Origin: an uncultured Ferrovum sp. | Lineage (GTDB): Bacteria; Pseudomonadota; Gammaproteobacteria; Burkholderiales; Ferrovaceae | Reading direction: 5' to 3' | Length of the DNA stretch: 64,000 nt | NCBI GenBank assembly: GCA_903893215.1 | Contig: CAITLJ010000007.1 | Location: forward strand, 1 to 64,000 | Shown: one piece after another, positions 20,594-28,331 of the stretch | Numbering within the stretch: the stretch's first letter is position 1 | Layout: each line of letters starts with the position of its first letter | Position numbers and translations under genes: made by a program | Notes under the pieces: generated by a model | What the model was told of the DNA's origin: nothing | The model's input: the letters and a program-made list of their open reading frames with translations, nothing else | Databases searched by the model: none

Positions 20594-21787
20594 ATGCTTG
20601 TTGAAACTTCCATCCTGGACCGCACGCTGGCAGCGCTGCCGCGCATGCGCGTATGCGTGGTCACCGAGACCTGGCCACCCGAAGTCAATGGCGTGGCACT
20701 GACGCTGGAGCGCTGTGTGCGTGCGCTGCGTGAGCGTGGCCACATGGTGCAGGTGGTTCGCCCCGAGCAGGCGGGTGCCAGCGCAACGGATGACGTGCTG
20801 ACTTCGGCCTTGCCCATTCCCGGTTATCCGGGCTTGCGCATGGGAATGCCCAGTGGTCGCCGCCTGCGGGCAATGTGGCAAACACAACGGCCAGACGTGG
20901 TGCATGTGATCACCGAGGGCCCCCTGGGCTGGTCAGCCCTGCAAACTGCCCGCGCCCTCGACATTCCGGTGGTGGCCGATTTTCACACCAACTTTCACAG
21001 TTACGGCCGGCATTATGGCTGGGGCTGGTTGACGCAACTGATCTACCGCTACCTGCGCCGCTTTCACAATGATGCACAGCTCACCCTGGTACCCACGCGC
21101 GGCATGCGCGACCAGTTGGCGCGAGACGGGTTTCGTGGCCTGGACGTGGTAGCGCGCGGCGTCGATACCACCCTGTTTCGGCCAGACCAACGGAGCGACG
21201 CCCTTCGCGCCAGCTGGGGCCTGCGGCCCGACCAGTTGGCCGTGTTGTATGTCGGCCGGATCGCCGCCGAGAAAAACCTGCCAGTGGTGTTGCAGGCCTT
21301 CGCAGCGATTCGCAGTCGGGTGCCCGACGCGCGGCTGATCCTGGTGGGAGACGGTCCCTCCCGGCCGGAGCTGCAACAGACCCGGCCCGAGCATGTGCAT
21401 GCAGGGGTGCGCCGTGGTGATGACCTCGCCGCGCACTTTGCCTCGGCCGACCTGTTCCTGTTTCCGAGCCTGACCGAAACTTTCGGCAATGTCACGCTGG
21501 AGGCCATGGCCAGCGGGCTGCCCGTGGTTGCCTATGATTACGCCGCGGCAGCCGAACACATCGTGCATGGAGACAACGGATGGCTTGCGCCGTTTGACGA
21601 CAGTGCCGCCTTTGTGGAGGGCGCAGTCAAGCTGGCGCTGGATGGCGCACTGCGTCAGCACATGCGCGTGCGCGCGGCACAAACCTGCCTGCCGCTCGGC
21701 TGGAACCAAGTGATGGACGATCTGGAACGTGCACTGGCCCGCACGGCGCGCTTGCTATACTCGGGAATGACCTTGCATCTTCCCTGA
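20594..21787 (+). CDS. GT4-family glycosyltransferase
   Basis: A 397-residue GT-B glycosyltransferase. The N-terminal domain has VVTETWPPEVNGVALTLERC. The C-terminal donor domain carries VLYVGRIAAEKNLPVVLQAF, LVGDGPSRPELQ, and the E-x7-E signature in SLTETFGNVTLEAMASGLPVV. It resembles GDP-mannose-dependent alpha-mannosyltransferases and related lipid glycosyltransferases; the sugar and acceptor are not decided by sequence. The first ATG is 20594; an internal ATG at 20645 (MRVCVVTET) also fits. A PfkB kinase and an acyltransferase follow on the same strand. Confidence 0.85.
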   Translation: MLVETSILDRTLAALPRMRVCVVTETWPPEVNGVALTLERCVRALRERGHMVQVVRPEQAGASATDDVLTSALPIPGYPGLRMGMPSGRRLRAMWQTQRPDVVHVITEGPLGWSALQTARALDIPVVADFHTNFHSYGRHYGWGWLTQLIYRYLRRFHNDAQLTLVPTRGMRDQLARDGFRGLDVVARGVDTTLFRPDQRSDALRASWGLRPDQLAVLYVGRIAAEKNLPVVLQAFAAIRSRVPDARLILVGDGPSRPELQQTRPEHVHAGVRRGDDLAAHFASADLFLFPSLTETFGNVTLEAMASGLPVVAYDYAAAAEHIVHGDNGWLAPFDDSAAFVEGAVKLALDGALRQHMRVRAAQTCLPLGWNQVMDDLERALARTARLLYSGMTLHLP

Positions 21788-21809
21788 ACTCACGAGTGTA
21801 CGTTTCCGA

Positions 21810-22745
21810 ATGCAAACCCTGATCTGCGGTTCCCTGGCGATTGACACCATCATGGTGTTCGGCGACCACTTCAAAAACCATATCCTGCCGGACAAGATCC
21901 ACATGCTGTCGGTGGCCTTCCTGGTGCCCGAGTTGCGCCGTGAATGGGGTGGTACCGCGGGTAACATCGCCTACAACCTGAACATGCTGGGCGGTGAACC
22001 GATGATCATGGCGACCGTTGGCGAGGACTTCGGTGCCTATCGCGCCCGCCTCGACAGCCTGGGCATCGCCCAGGACTGCATCCGCGAAATTCCCGGCACA
22101 TTCACGGCCCAGGCTTTCATCACCACCGACCTGGCTGACAACCAGATCACCGCGTTTCATCCAGGTGCGATGAGCCACAGCCACCTGAATCATGTCGCCG
22201 ATGCACCGGGCGCCAGATTTGGCGTGATCGCGCCAGACGGCCGTGACGGCATGTTGCAGCATGCGCGCGAATTTGCGGCGGCCGGCGTGCCCTACCTGTT
22301 CGATCCGGGTCAGGGCTTGCCCATGCTGACCGGACCAGAAATCCTTGCCTTCCTGGAAGGCGCGCGTTTCTTCGCTGTGAACGACTACGAAGCGCAGTTG
22401 CTGGAAGAAAAAACCGGCAAGACCATCACCGAACTGGCCGGCCTGGTCGAGGCCGCCATCATCACCCGTGGCGCTGAGGGCTCCACCATCATCACGGCGG
22501 CGCACACCTGGCAGATCGCGGCAGTCCAGCCTGACGCTGTGGTAGATCCGACCGGTTGCGGTGACGCCTACCGTGCCGGACTGCTGTATGGCCTTGCACA
22601 GGGCTGGGGCTGGGAAAAGACCGGCCAGTTGGCCTCCTTGATGGGCTCGATCAAGATCGCGCACCGGGGTGGTCAGAACCATAGCCTGACACGCGCCGAA
22701 ATCAGTGCACGGTTCCACGCTGCCTTCGGCCAGACGCTGGACTGA
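21810..22745 (+). CDS. PfkB-family sugar/nucleoside kinase
   Basis: A 311-residue ribokinase-fold kinase. It opens with LICGSLAIDTIMVFGDHF and has the substrate-binding GGTAGNIAYNLNMLGGEP near residue 47. The C-terminal phosphate-binding and catalytic motif is DPTGCGDAYRAGLL, with the catalytic Asp. It is closest in style to the adenosine kinase-like proteins often annotated simply as carbohydrate kinase. It lies 22 nt downstream of the glycosyltransferase and is probably co-transcribed with it. Confidence 0.9.
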   Translation: MQTLICGSLAIDTIMVFGDHFKNHILPDKIHMLSVAFLVPELRREWGGTAGNIAYNLNMLGGEPMIMATVGEDFGAYRARLDSLGIAQDCIREIPGTFTAQAFITTDLADNQITAFHPGAMSHSHLNHVADAPGARFGVIAPDGRDGMLQHAREFAAAGVPYLFDPGQGLPMLTGPEILAFLEGARFFAVNDYEAQLLEEKTGKTITELAGLVEAAIITRGAEGSTIITAAHTWQIAAVQPDAVVDPTGCGDAYRAGLLYGLAQGWGWEKTGQLASLMGSIKIAHRGGQNHSLTRAEISARFHAAFGQTLD

Positions 22746-22784
22746 CGCCAACGCACACAACGCTGCAGCGCCCGTCCGGACCGC

Positions 22785-23633
22785 ATGTCAGTCAATCCGT
22801 CATCACTCCCTCCTGTGGCCGGTAGCGCCCCCCGCGTGGGCCGGCTGCGCATGTCGGTGCGCCTGCTGCATGGCTTCGGGGTAGTGTTGCTGGGCGTGGT
22901 GCTGGCCTCTGCCGTATTCCCGTTGTCCAGCCCGGCACGCCGTCGCGCCCTCGTACGCTGGTGGGCCAAACGCTTCGTCACGGCACTCGGTGTTCGCGTG
23001 CAGGTGCACGGCGCTTGGCCTGCAGCACCGGGCCGCTACCTGCTCGCTTCCAACCACATCAGCTGGCTGGATATCTTCGTGATCCATTCGGTATACCCGG
23101 TACGCTTTGTGTCGAAGGCCGAAGTGCGCCACTGGCCGGTGGCCGGATTCCTCGCCAAGCAGTCCGGCACCCTGTTCCTCGACCGCACCCGCAAACGGGA
23201 TACCAAGGACATTGGTGCCGAGATGCTGGCGGTGCTCGAGGACGGCGAGGCACTGGGAATCTATCCGGAGGGCACGACCTCCGACGGCAGCGTACTGCTA
23301 CCATTCTTCAGCCCGCTGCTGCAACCGGCGGTGAACGGACTGGCCAGCGTGGTACCCACGGGACTACGGTACAGCTACCGGCACTCGGGAGAGCGCAATA
23401 CGGCGTTGGCCTTCATCGGCGAACAGACCTTTCTGGACTCGGTGCTGATCACTGCGCGGCAGCCCGGCGTGCTGGTCGAGGTGCGCTTTGGCACGCCCAT
23501 TCCGTCCGTCGGCCAGCATCGCCGCGAACTCACGCAACAAGTGGAGCGCGCGGTAGCGGAACTGCTGCAAGTGCCTGTGGTGGCGCGCACGCTGAGGCCA
23601 GGTGAGCGGCCACAGGAAGGAAGCCCAGGCTAG
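22785..23633 (+). CDS. PlsC-type lysophospholipid (1-acylglycerol-3-phosphate) acyltransferase
   Basis: A 282-residue membrane-bound acyltransferase of the PlsC superfamily. One N-terminal membrane segment ([19 protein letters not shown]) is followed by the catalytic HX4D box in NHISWLDIF and the acceptor-binding [10 protein letters not shown]. It could acylate lysophosphatidic acid or a different lipid such as an ornithine or glyco-lipid. It lies 39 nt after the kinase. Its stop overlaps the convergent apaH stop by 3 nt. Confidence 0.9.
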   Translation: MSVNPSSLPPVAGSAPRVGRLRMSVRLLHGFGVVLLGVVLASAVFPLSSPARRRALVRWWAKRFVTALGVRVQVHGAWPAAPGRYLLASNHISWLDIFVIHSVYPVRFVSKAEVRHWPVAGFLAKQSGTLFLDRTRKRDTKDIGAEMLAVLEDGEALGIYPEGTTSDGSVLLPFFSPLLQPAVNGLASVVPTGLRYSYRHSGERNTALAFIGEQTFLDSVLITARQPGVLVEVRFGTPIPSVGQHRRELTQQVERAVAELLQVPVVARTLRPGERPQEGSPG

Positions 23634-24433
23634 GACGCGCGGCACGGCACCTGAAACACGACCCGATCTTCCAGCCGGATGGCCGTGAGGGTGCGCCCCC
23701 ACAGGCAGCCAGTATCGGCACCGATCACGTTGTCGCGCAACAGCAGGCCCAGCGCTGACCAGTGACCGAACAGCACGCAGTGGTCCTGCGTCGCACGATC
23801 GGGCAGGTCAAACCAGGGCAGCAGGCCGGCCGGCGCGTCAGGCAACTCGCCCTTGAACGCAAAATCCATCACACCATCCACCGTGCACAGACGCATGCGG
23901 GTGAGCGCATTGGTGATCACACGCAGACGATCGTTGCCGGTCAGTTCCGGCTGCCAGGCGGCCGGCTGATTGCCGTACATCACCCGCAGGAAGTCACGGT
24001 AGTCCGCCCCCCGAAGTACGCGTTCCACCTCTCCTGCAAGCGTGATCACCTGCGCTGCAGTCCAGACCGGCAACACCCCGGCATGCACCAGCAGCCAGGA
24101 CTCCTCGGCAATCGCCAAGGGCTGATGGCGCAGCCAGTGCAGCAGATCATCGCGATCGGGGGCGGCGAGCACAGCCTCCAGCGTATCGCTTCGGTGCATC
24201 CGCGCCAGCCCCTCGGCCACGCAGATCAGATGCAGGTCATGATTGCCGAGCACGGTACGCGCCTGCGCGCCCAGCGCCTTGACCCGGCGCAACACGCCCA
24301 GCGAATCAGGGCCGCGATTGACCAGATCGCCGGCAAACCAGAGCTGGTCTTCCGGCTGCAATGGCAAAGTCGCCAACAGGCGCTCCAGCGGCTCCAGACA
24401 ACCCTGCACATCGCCGATCAGATAACGCTGCAC
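23630..24433 (-). CDS. apaH: Diadenosine tetraphosphatase (symmetrical)
   Basis: ApaH splits Ap4A into two ADP and also removes Np4 caps from RNA. The 267-residue metallophosphatase has the three metal motifs GDVQGC, GDLVNRG and LGNHDLH in order, and a C-terminal region with LFGHWSALG. The start is GTG at 24433, supported by AAGGA 8 nt upstream and by family length; an earlier in-frame extension is unlike the family. Confidence 0.96.
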   Translation of the reverse strand: MQRYLIGDVQGCLEPLERLLATLPLQPEDQLWFAGDLVNRGPDSLGVLRRVKALGAQARTVLGNHDLHLICVAEGLARMHRSDTLEAVLAAPDRDDLLHWLRHQPLAIAEESWLLVHAGVLPVWTAAQVITLAGEVERVLRGADYRDFLRVMYGNQPAAWQPELTGNDRLRVITNALTRMRLCTVDGVMDFAFKGELPDAPAGLLPWFDLPDRATQDHCVLFGHWSALGLLLRDNVIGADTGCLWGRTLTAIRLEDRVVFQVPCRAS

Positions 24434-24477
24434 GGGTGGTTTCCTTTTGGCGGTGGTGGTGGTGATCCCCGGACGCA

Positions 24478-24504
24478 ACAACGCCCCGACCAGCGGGGCG
24501 TTGT
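24478..24504 (-). terminator. Terminator-like hairpin downstream of the cytochrome c5 gene
   Basis: A 10-bp perfect stem (ACAACGCCCC/GGGGCGTTGT) with a 7-nt loop lies between the cytochrome gene and apaH, both on the minus strand. The following T-run is very short (TTG), so termination efficiency is uncertain. Confidence 0.55.
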
Positions 24505-24527
24505 GACGGTGCGACTGGCTGTCCGGC

Positions 24528-25055
24528 TTACTTGGCAGCCTTCACCATGTACTGCACAGCGGCCTTCACGTCGTCGTCGGCCAGCGCCGGATTGCCACCT
24601 TTGGCGGGCATCGAGTTCTTGCCCTTGATGGCATGTTCGTAGAGGGCATCCATACCTTGCGCGATACGCGGCGCCCAGGCGGCCTTGTCGCCAAACTTGG
24701 GGGAACCGAGCACACCGGCACTGTGGCAACCGGTGCACACGCCCTTGAAGGTGGCCTCGCCCTTGTCTCCGGCTGCAGCACCAGTGCTTGCAGCTACCGG
24801 CATGGCGGCAGCCACTGGTTGCGGTGCATTGGGGTCATACATGCTGATCTCGCCCACCGGCTTCAGACGGGCGCTGATGGCTTCGTGCGACATGGCGGAT
24901 TCGCCACTGGCGTCACGGGCAGCGTAGGAAGTGGTGGCGTACTGCACCAGCAGCACGATGGCAAACACCATCCCGATGGCACCAACGGCAACGGCGATGG
25001 TTGCCTCGATGGTGCTCATGCCGCGCTGCAGGCGGGCAACTTTCATCTTGATCAT
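24528..25055 (-). CDS. Membrane-anchored cytochrome c5-type protein
   Basis: A 175-residue monoheme cytochrome. An N-terminal membrane anchor ([20 protein letters not shown], about residues 19-38) is followed by an Ala-rich linker and a C-terminal class I cytochrome c domain. The heme site is VCTGCHSAG, and the likely distal Met is in [10 protein letters not shown], as in cytochromes c5. It probably carries electrons on the periplasmic side of the inner membrane. No cytochrome biogenesis or oxidase gene is adjacent. Confidence 0.93.
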   Translation of the reverse strand: MIKMKVARLQRGMSTIEATIAVAVGAIGMVFAIVLLVQYATTSYAARDASGESAMSHEAISARLKPVGEISMYDPNAPQPVAAAMPVAASTGAAAGDKGEATFKGVCTGCHSAGVLGSPKFGDKAAWAPRIAQGMDALYEHAIKGKNSMPAKGGNPALADDDVKAAVQYMVKAAK

Positions 25056-25139
25056 GGCGACAATCCGGAATCAAAAATATTCGAAGCCACGATTATACGT
25101 TGGAATCAGGAGCATGTGCGGTGCAACACCAGCCCGCAC

Positions 25140-25643
25140 TCAGCGGCCAACCGGCAACGTGCCGAAGCGCCGGCAGTGACCGCCCAGGGGCAGGATTTCC
25201 GACCAATCCTCTTGCGGCAGGCCGGGCACACCCATGAATACAGGTTCCGCCGTCACCAGCACCGCGTTCAGGCTGAGGGCATGGGCCGCCACCTGACGCT
25301 GATGCCCGTCGAGCACTACGCCGGTCCGTTCCAATCCCGCGCTCATGGCCCCGTACCGACGCGCGACCTTGGCGTCCCATGGGCAGATTTCGACGGCGCG
25401 CAACAGCAGGTAAGCGGCTCGCGCAAGCCGCTGATCACCTCGCTTGCGCTCGCAGGCATGATGAAGCTGCGCCGCACTCACAGCCGACACCGCCAGCTCA
25501 AACAAAGGTGTCTCGATCAGGCTTTCCAGCACGATCTGGTTGCGCATGAAGATCAGGCGCAAGGTGTCTGTATGGAGCAGGTAACGCTCCTGTGGCGGTT
25601 TTGGGCTGCGCTGCGGTGGAAGGAGCGGCTTGTGAAGGCTCAT
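25140..25643 (-). CDS. VapC-like PIN-domain protein with lost catalytic acids
   Basis: A 167-residue protein that follows the VapC pattern: YLLHTDTLRLIFMRN (usual LDTN start), AVSAVSAAQLHHACERK (usual AEL), and LDGHQRQVAAHALSLNAVLVTAEPVF, then VPGLPQEDW. In active VapC three acids bind metal; here the aligned positions are His24, Gln59 and Gln115. The overall fold is likely kept, but RNase activity seems lost. A Pro/Gln-rich extension of about 18 residues precedes the domain. The ATG overlaps the stop of the upstream antitoxin-like gene, so the operon form is kept. The alignment was made by eye. Confidence 0.72.
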   Translation of the reverse strand: MSLHKPLLPPQRSPKPPQERYLLHTDTLRLIFMRNQIVLESLIETPLFELAVSAVSAAQLHHACERKRGDQRLARAAYLLLRAVEICPWDAKVARRYGAMSAGLERTGVVLDGHQRQVAAHALSLNAVLVTAEPVFMGVPGLPQEDWSEILPLGGHCRRFGTLPVGR

Positions 25644-25930
25644 GATGGTCTCAGCGCACATCCGCTCGGTTTTACCTCTGATGCCGGCTGGCCTTCGCCA
25701 TGAGGTGGAAATGGCGGATCCAGATTGAGCAGGAAATCATCCGCCGGAAGCGTCCAGCGCAATTCTTGCAGGAACTGCGCCCAGTCCGGCGGGCGTGGAG
25801 ACAGCACGAGGTCATCGGTGCCGGGCTGGCGCCAGATCCAGACATCGTCACAGTGCAACTGGAAAGCCAGCGGAACACGGACGGCCTGACTGCCGCCATT
25901 ACGAAAGACCTTGGTGGATCGATAATTCAC
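25640..25930 (-). CDS. VapB-like antitoxin (AbrB/MazE-type DNA-binding domain)
   Basis: A 96-residue protein whose N-terminal 50 residues fit VapB: STKVFRNGGSQAVRVPLAFQ is the swapped-hairpin AbrB motif, followed by a strand ending in LVLSPRP. The C-terminal part, PDWAQFLQELRW and then a Pro-rich tail, would bind the partner toxin. The start is GTG at 25930, with no strong ribosome site. It is the first gene of a two-gene operon with the PIN-like protein downstream. Confidence 0.75.
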   Translation of the reverse strand: MNYRSTKVFRNGGSQAVRVPLAFQLHCDDVWIWRQPGTDDLVLSPRPPDWAQFLQELRWTLPADDFLLNLDPPFPPHGEGQPASEVKPSGCALRPS

Positions 25931-26017
25931 GCGGATGAATCCCAGCTAACAGAAGGGAGCCATCAGCTTTGCACCAAGTGCACACTGCCACCCGCGCGAA
26001 CAACAACACGGAATTGT

Positions 26018-26057
26018 GCGGTAGCGCGGTAGCGCGGTAGCGCGGTAGCGCGGTAGC
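26018..26057. repeat. Tandem repeat, five copies of GCGGTAGC
   Basis: Five perfect, adjacent copies of the octamer GCGGTAGC, followed by a partial unit (GC). It lies about 90 nt upstream of the VapB-like gene's start, outside any recognised gene. Eight-base units change frame when copy number varies, but no reading frame here would be affected. Confidence 0.9.
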
Positions 26058-26236
26058 GCATTGGTGCGGGCTGGCGAGCGCGCATCAGCCACCGAGGCAG
26101 GCCAATCAGCGTGACAGCAGCCTGGCGGTGACGGTGACGGTGGCGGTGGCACGACTACTGACCTCCGCAGGGGGAAACCCTGGCTGCAAACCCCATGACG
26201 ATCTACCTATCGATCCGTGTACAAAACTAATACGGG

Positions 26237-26248
26237 AAATCGCGATTT
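26237..26248. repeat. Perfect 12-nt palindrome AAATCGCGATTT
   Basis: AAATCGCGATTT is a perfect dyad in an AT-richer patch of an otherwise GC-rich sequence. It could bind a protein dimer; no adjacent gene start makes this clear. Confidence 0.4.
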
Positions 26249-26383
26249 GGTAGGTATGTTTCGGTGTATTTTCCACACTGGAAACGTAGGTAAATCGATA
26301 CTGTGTCCAAAAAGGCGAGCGGACCGGCCAGCAGGGTGTTCCGTTCGGCACAGCGGGCCGGACGGCAGGGCGTGCTGGGTGAG

Positions 26384-26460
26384 TTGAGGCTCAAGGGATG
26401 CCAGTGCGAACAGGGCACCAAGGGTTCGATGGCTGAACTTGAAACGGGTTACAAAGCTTT
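26384..26460 (-). pseudogene. Possible remnant of an exported binding-protein gene (signal peptide only)
   Basis: On the minus strand an ATG at 26460 opens MKSFVTRFKFSHRTLGALFALASLE, which has the basic n-region and hydrophobic h-region of a signal peptide. After that the frame becomes Pro/Cys-rich and unlike any protein. Its position after an ssuE/msuE-like remnant would fit the start of a sulfonate-binding protein gene, but this is only suggestive. Confidence 0.3.
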
Positions 26461-26597
26461 TCATGGCAGATTTCTTGATCAGGCAGACAGATGGGTTTAG
26501 ACCGGTCATGCCGGGTACGCAAGGACGCGATCGAGCCGCGCAAGCAATTGCGATGGGTGCAAGTATTTGCCGTTGCTGTCGCGCGACTACTGAGCAT

Positions 26598-26870
26598 CGA
26601 CCGCACAAACGCCATCGAGCAGGCCACTGAGCGAGGTCTTGTAAATGGGGGTGCCGAGTACCACGACATCGGCGTCCGCCACAGCGGCCAGCCCATCTCA
26701 CAAGGCAGGATGTTCGAGGTCGACGCTGACCAGCGCCTCGGCCGCAAGCTGCGCAGATCGATCCACCGGCGCTTCGGTTCGAGCTTGGTCGGGCCGGCGG
26801 CTGTTTCGGCCTTGAGCCGGTCGAGCGCGAGCTGCACCAGCCAGTGCGCACGCGATTTGCAAAAAGCGTG
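26598..26870 (-). pseudogene. Broken NAD(P)H-dependent FMN reductase (SsuE/MsuE-like) gene
   Basis: Read on the minus strand, two frames together give an SsuE-like segment: LVQLALDRLKAE then WIDLRSL in one frame, then LAAEALVSVDLEHPAL, an in-frame TGA, and DGLAAVADADVVVLGTPIYK then TSLSGLLDGV in another. This matches the flavodoxin-fold reductases, in which FDSPAL and VATPVYKAAYSG occur in the same order. So there is a frameshift, a stop codon and loss of the C-terminal half. The N-terminal GSPRxPSR part is not recognisable; homology fades shortly before the tRNA gene. SsuE-type proteins supply FMNH2 for alkanesulfonate monooxygenases. Confidence 0.65.
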
Positions 26871-26902
26871 ACCACGCGGCTTGGTGTATCCTTGTTAGCT
26901 AC

Positions 26903-26979
26903 GCGCCCGTAGCTCAGCTGGATAGAGTGTCGCCCTCCGAAGGCGAAGGTCGGACGTTCGAATCGTCTCGGGCGCGCCA
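26903..26979 (+). tRNA. tRNA-Arg (anticodon CCG)
   Basis: A complete cloverleaf can be drawn. Acceptor GCGCCCG pairs with CGGGCGC, the D-arm is GCTCAGCTGGATAGAGT, and the anticodon stem TCGCC/GGCGA encloses CTCCGAA with CCG at 26937-26939. The T-arm is GGACG-TTCGAAT-CGTCT, and CCA is encoded at the 3' end. It reads CGG codons. Confidence 0.97.
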
Positions 26980-26986
26980 TATAACA

Positions 26987-27025
26987 AAAACGGCTGGATT
27001 CCTCACCGGGGAATCCAGCCGTTTT
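26987..27025. terminator. Strong bidirectional Rho-independent terminator
   Basis: A 16-bp perfect stem (AAAACGGCTGGATTCC with its complement at 27010-27025) and 7-nt loop, with TTTTATTTT on the plus side and TTTTTG on the minus side. It would end the tRNA-Arg transcript and, in the other direction, serC-serA. Confidence 0.93.
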
Positions 27026-27055
27026 ATTTTGCCGCCAACATCGGACCGCCCAGCG

Positions 27056-27101
27056 CAGTGGCCGTGGCAGTGGCCGTGGCCGTGGCCATGGCCGCCACCG
27101 A
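27056..27101. repeat. Degenerate tandem hexamer repeat (GTGGCC/GTGGCA) next to the serA stop
   Basis: About seven hexamers of the form GTGGCC or GTGGCA lie immediately beyond the serA stop codon. Read on the minus strand they stay in the serA frame after the TGA, coding Ala-Thr pairs until a TAA at 27024. Translational read-through would therefore add a short Ala/Thr tail. Confidence 0.7.
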
Positions 27102-28298
27102 TCAGTCGGCCACTTGCACCACAATACTGCGTACCGACAGCACGCCAGGAATGGCCTGGATGGCCGCCAGCACCTGGCCGGTCACCGGAGTATCGGTATC
27201 CACCAGCGTGTAAGCCAGCTCACCGCGCGACTTGTTCACCATGTCGCAGATGTTGAGTCCGGACTGGGCCAGCGCGGTGGAGATCTGACCCACCATGTTC
27301 GGTACGTTGGCATTGGCGATCGCCAGACGATAAGGAGCCCCCGGCGCCAGCTCCACATTTGGAAAATTAACGGCATTGCGGATGGTGCCGAGTTCCAGGA
27401 AGTCGCGCAGCTGGCAGGCCACCATCACGGCGCAATTTTCTTCCGCTTCATCTGTGGAGGCCCCCAGATGCGGCAAGGTCACGGCACCACGCACGCCAGC
27501 CAGCGCTGGTGACGGAAAATCCGACAGGTAATACGCCAGTGCGCCGCCGTTCAGGGCGGCCACCACTGCAGCGCTATCGACGATCGGCTCGCGCGCGAAA
27601 TTGAGCAGGGCCGCGCCCGGTTTCATCAGCGCGAGGCGCGGTGCCGAGATCAGGCCCCGAGTGGCATCCACCAGCGGCAGATGCAGGGTAACGAGGTCGG
27701 CCTGGCGCAGCACCTCATCCACGCTGTTGGCCTTGCGCACGCCGTTGGGCAGACGCCAGGCGCCATCTACCGTGATCTCCGGGTCAAAGCCCAGCACATT
27801 CATGCCGAGCTTGATCGCGGCATCGGCCACCAGGCCGCCAATCGCACCGAGCCCGATCACCCCGAGGGTGCGCCCCGGCAACTCGTAGCCGGAGAACTGT
27901 TTCTTGCCATCCTCCACGCGCTTCTCAAAGTCTGGCGCATCGGCCGGCAGCGAGGCCACATAGTCGATCGCCGGGATCAGGTGGCGTGCAGCCAGTAGCA
28001 GGGCCGCGATCACCAACTCTTTCACCGCATTGGCGTTGGCACCCGGGGCATTGAACACCGGGATACCGCGCTTTGACATCTCGCCCACGGGGATGTTGTT
28101 GGTGCCGGCGCCCGCCCGACCGATGGCCCGCACCTGCGGTGCCACCTGCGCCACCGTCAGCTTGTGGGAGCGCAGCATGATGGCGTCGGCGCTTGCGGCA
28201 GGCACGTCGGCGCCAACGGCATAACGGCTGGCGGGAAAGTTGACCAGGCCTTTCTCGGAAATCTGGTTGTAGGTCTGGATCTGGTAAGTCTGGGTCAT
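27102..28298 (-). CDS. serA: D-3-phosphoglycerate dehydrogenase
   Basis: SerA oxidises 3-phosphoglycerate to 3-phosphohydroxypyruvate, the first step of serine synthesis. The 398-residue protein shows GRAGAGTNNIPV near residue 64, the NAD loop LGVIGLGAIGGLVADAA near residue 146, the catalytic His in LPHLGASTDEAEENC and a C-terminal ACT domain (IANANVPNMVGQIS). This matches the short type with one ACT domain. ATG at 28298 has AGGAG 7 nt upstream. It is 33 nt downstream of serC, so the two form an operon. Confidence 0.96.
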   Translation of the reverse strand: MTQTYQIQTYNQISEKGLVNFPASRYAVGADVPAASADAIMLRSHKLTVAQVAPQVRAIGRAGAGTNNIPVGEMSKRGIPVFNAPGANANAVKELVIAALLLAARHLIPAIDYVASLPADAPDFEKRVEDGKKQFSGYELPGRTLGVIGLGAIGGLVADAAIKLGMNVLGFDPEITVDGAWRLPNGVRKANSVDEVLRQADLVTLHLPLVDATRGLISAPRLALMKPGAALLNFAREPIVDSAAVVAALNGGALAYYLSDFPSPALAGVRGAVTLPHLGASTDEAEENCAVMVACQLRDFLELGTIRNAVNFPNVELAPGAPYRLAIANANVPNMVGQISTALAQSGLNICDMVNKSRGELAYTLVDTDTPVTGQVLAAIQAIPGVLSVRSIVVQVAD

Positions 28299-28331
28299 CA
28301 CATCACTCCTGATTGGGGTCTGGTGCTGGTT

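Larger units (their letters stand above)
25931..26902. other. 972-nt region without an intact gene
   Basis: Between the VapB-like gene and tRNA-Arg no intact coding frame with family-like protein was found. The stretch holds a five-copy octamer repeat (26018-26057), a run of GGTGAC/GGTGGC units (about 26130-26150), an AT-richer patch (about 26210-26310) with a perfect 12-nt palindrome (26237-26248), and, on the minus strand, the remains of an FMN reductase gene. It looks like a recombination or deletion scar. Confidence 0.7.

Noticed and set aside
26891-27030. Genomic-island attachment site at tRNA-Arg
   Set aside because: No direct repeat of the tRNA 3' end and no integrase gene were found in the window; only the adjacent gene debris hints at past recombination.
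26207-27124. 305-codon minus-strand frame across the tRNA and its terminator
   Set aside because: It runs through a tRNA gene and terminator and gives no family-like protein except short fragments of the FMN reductase remnant and a signal-peptide-like run.
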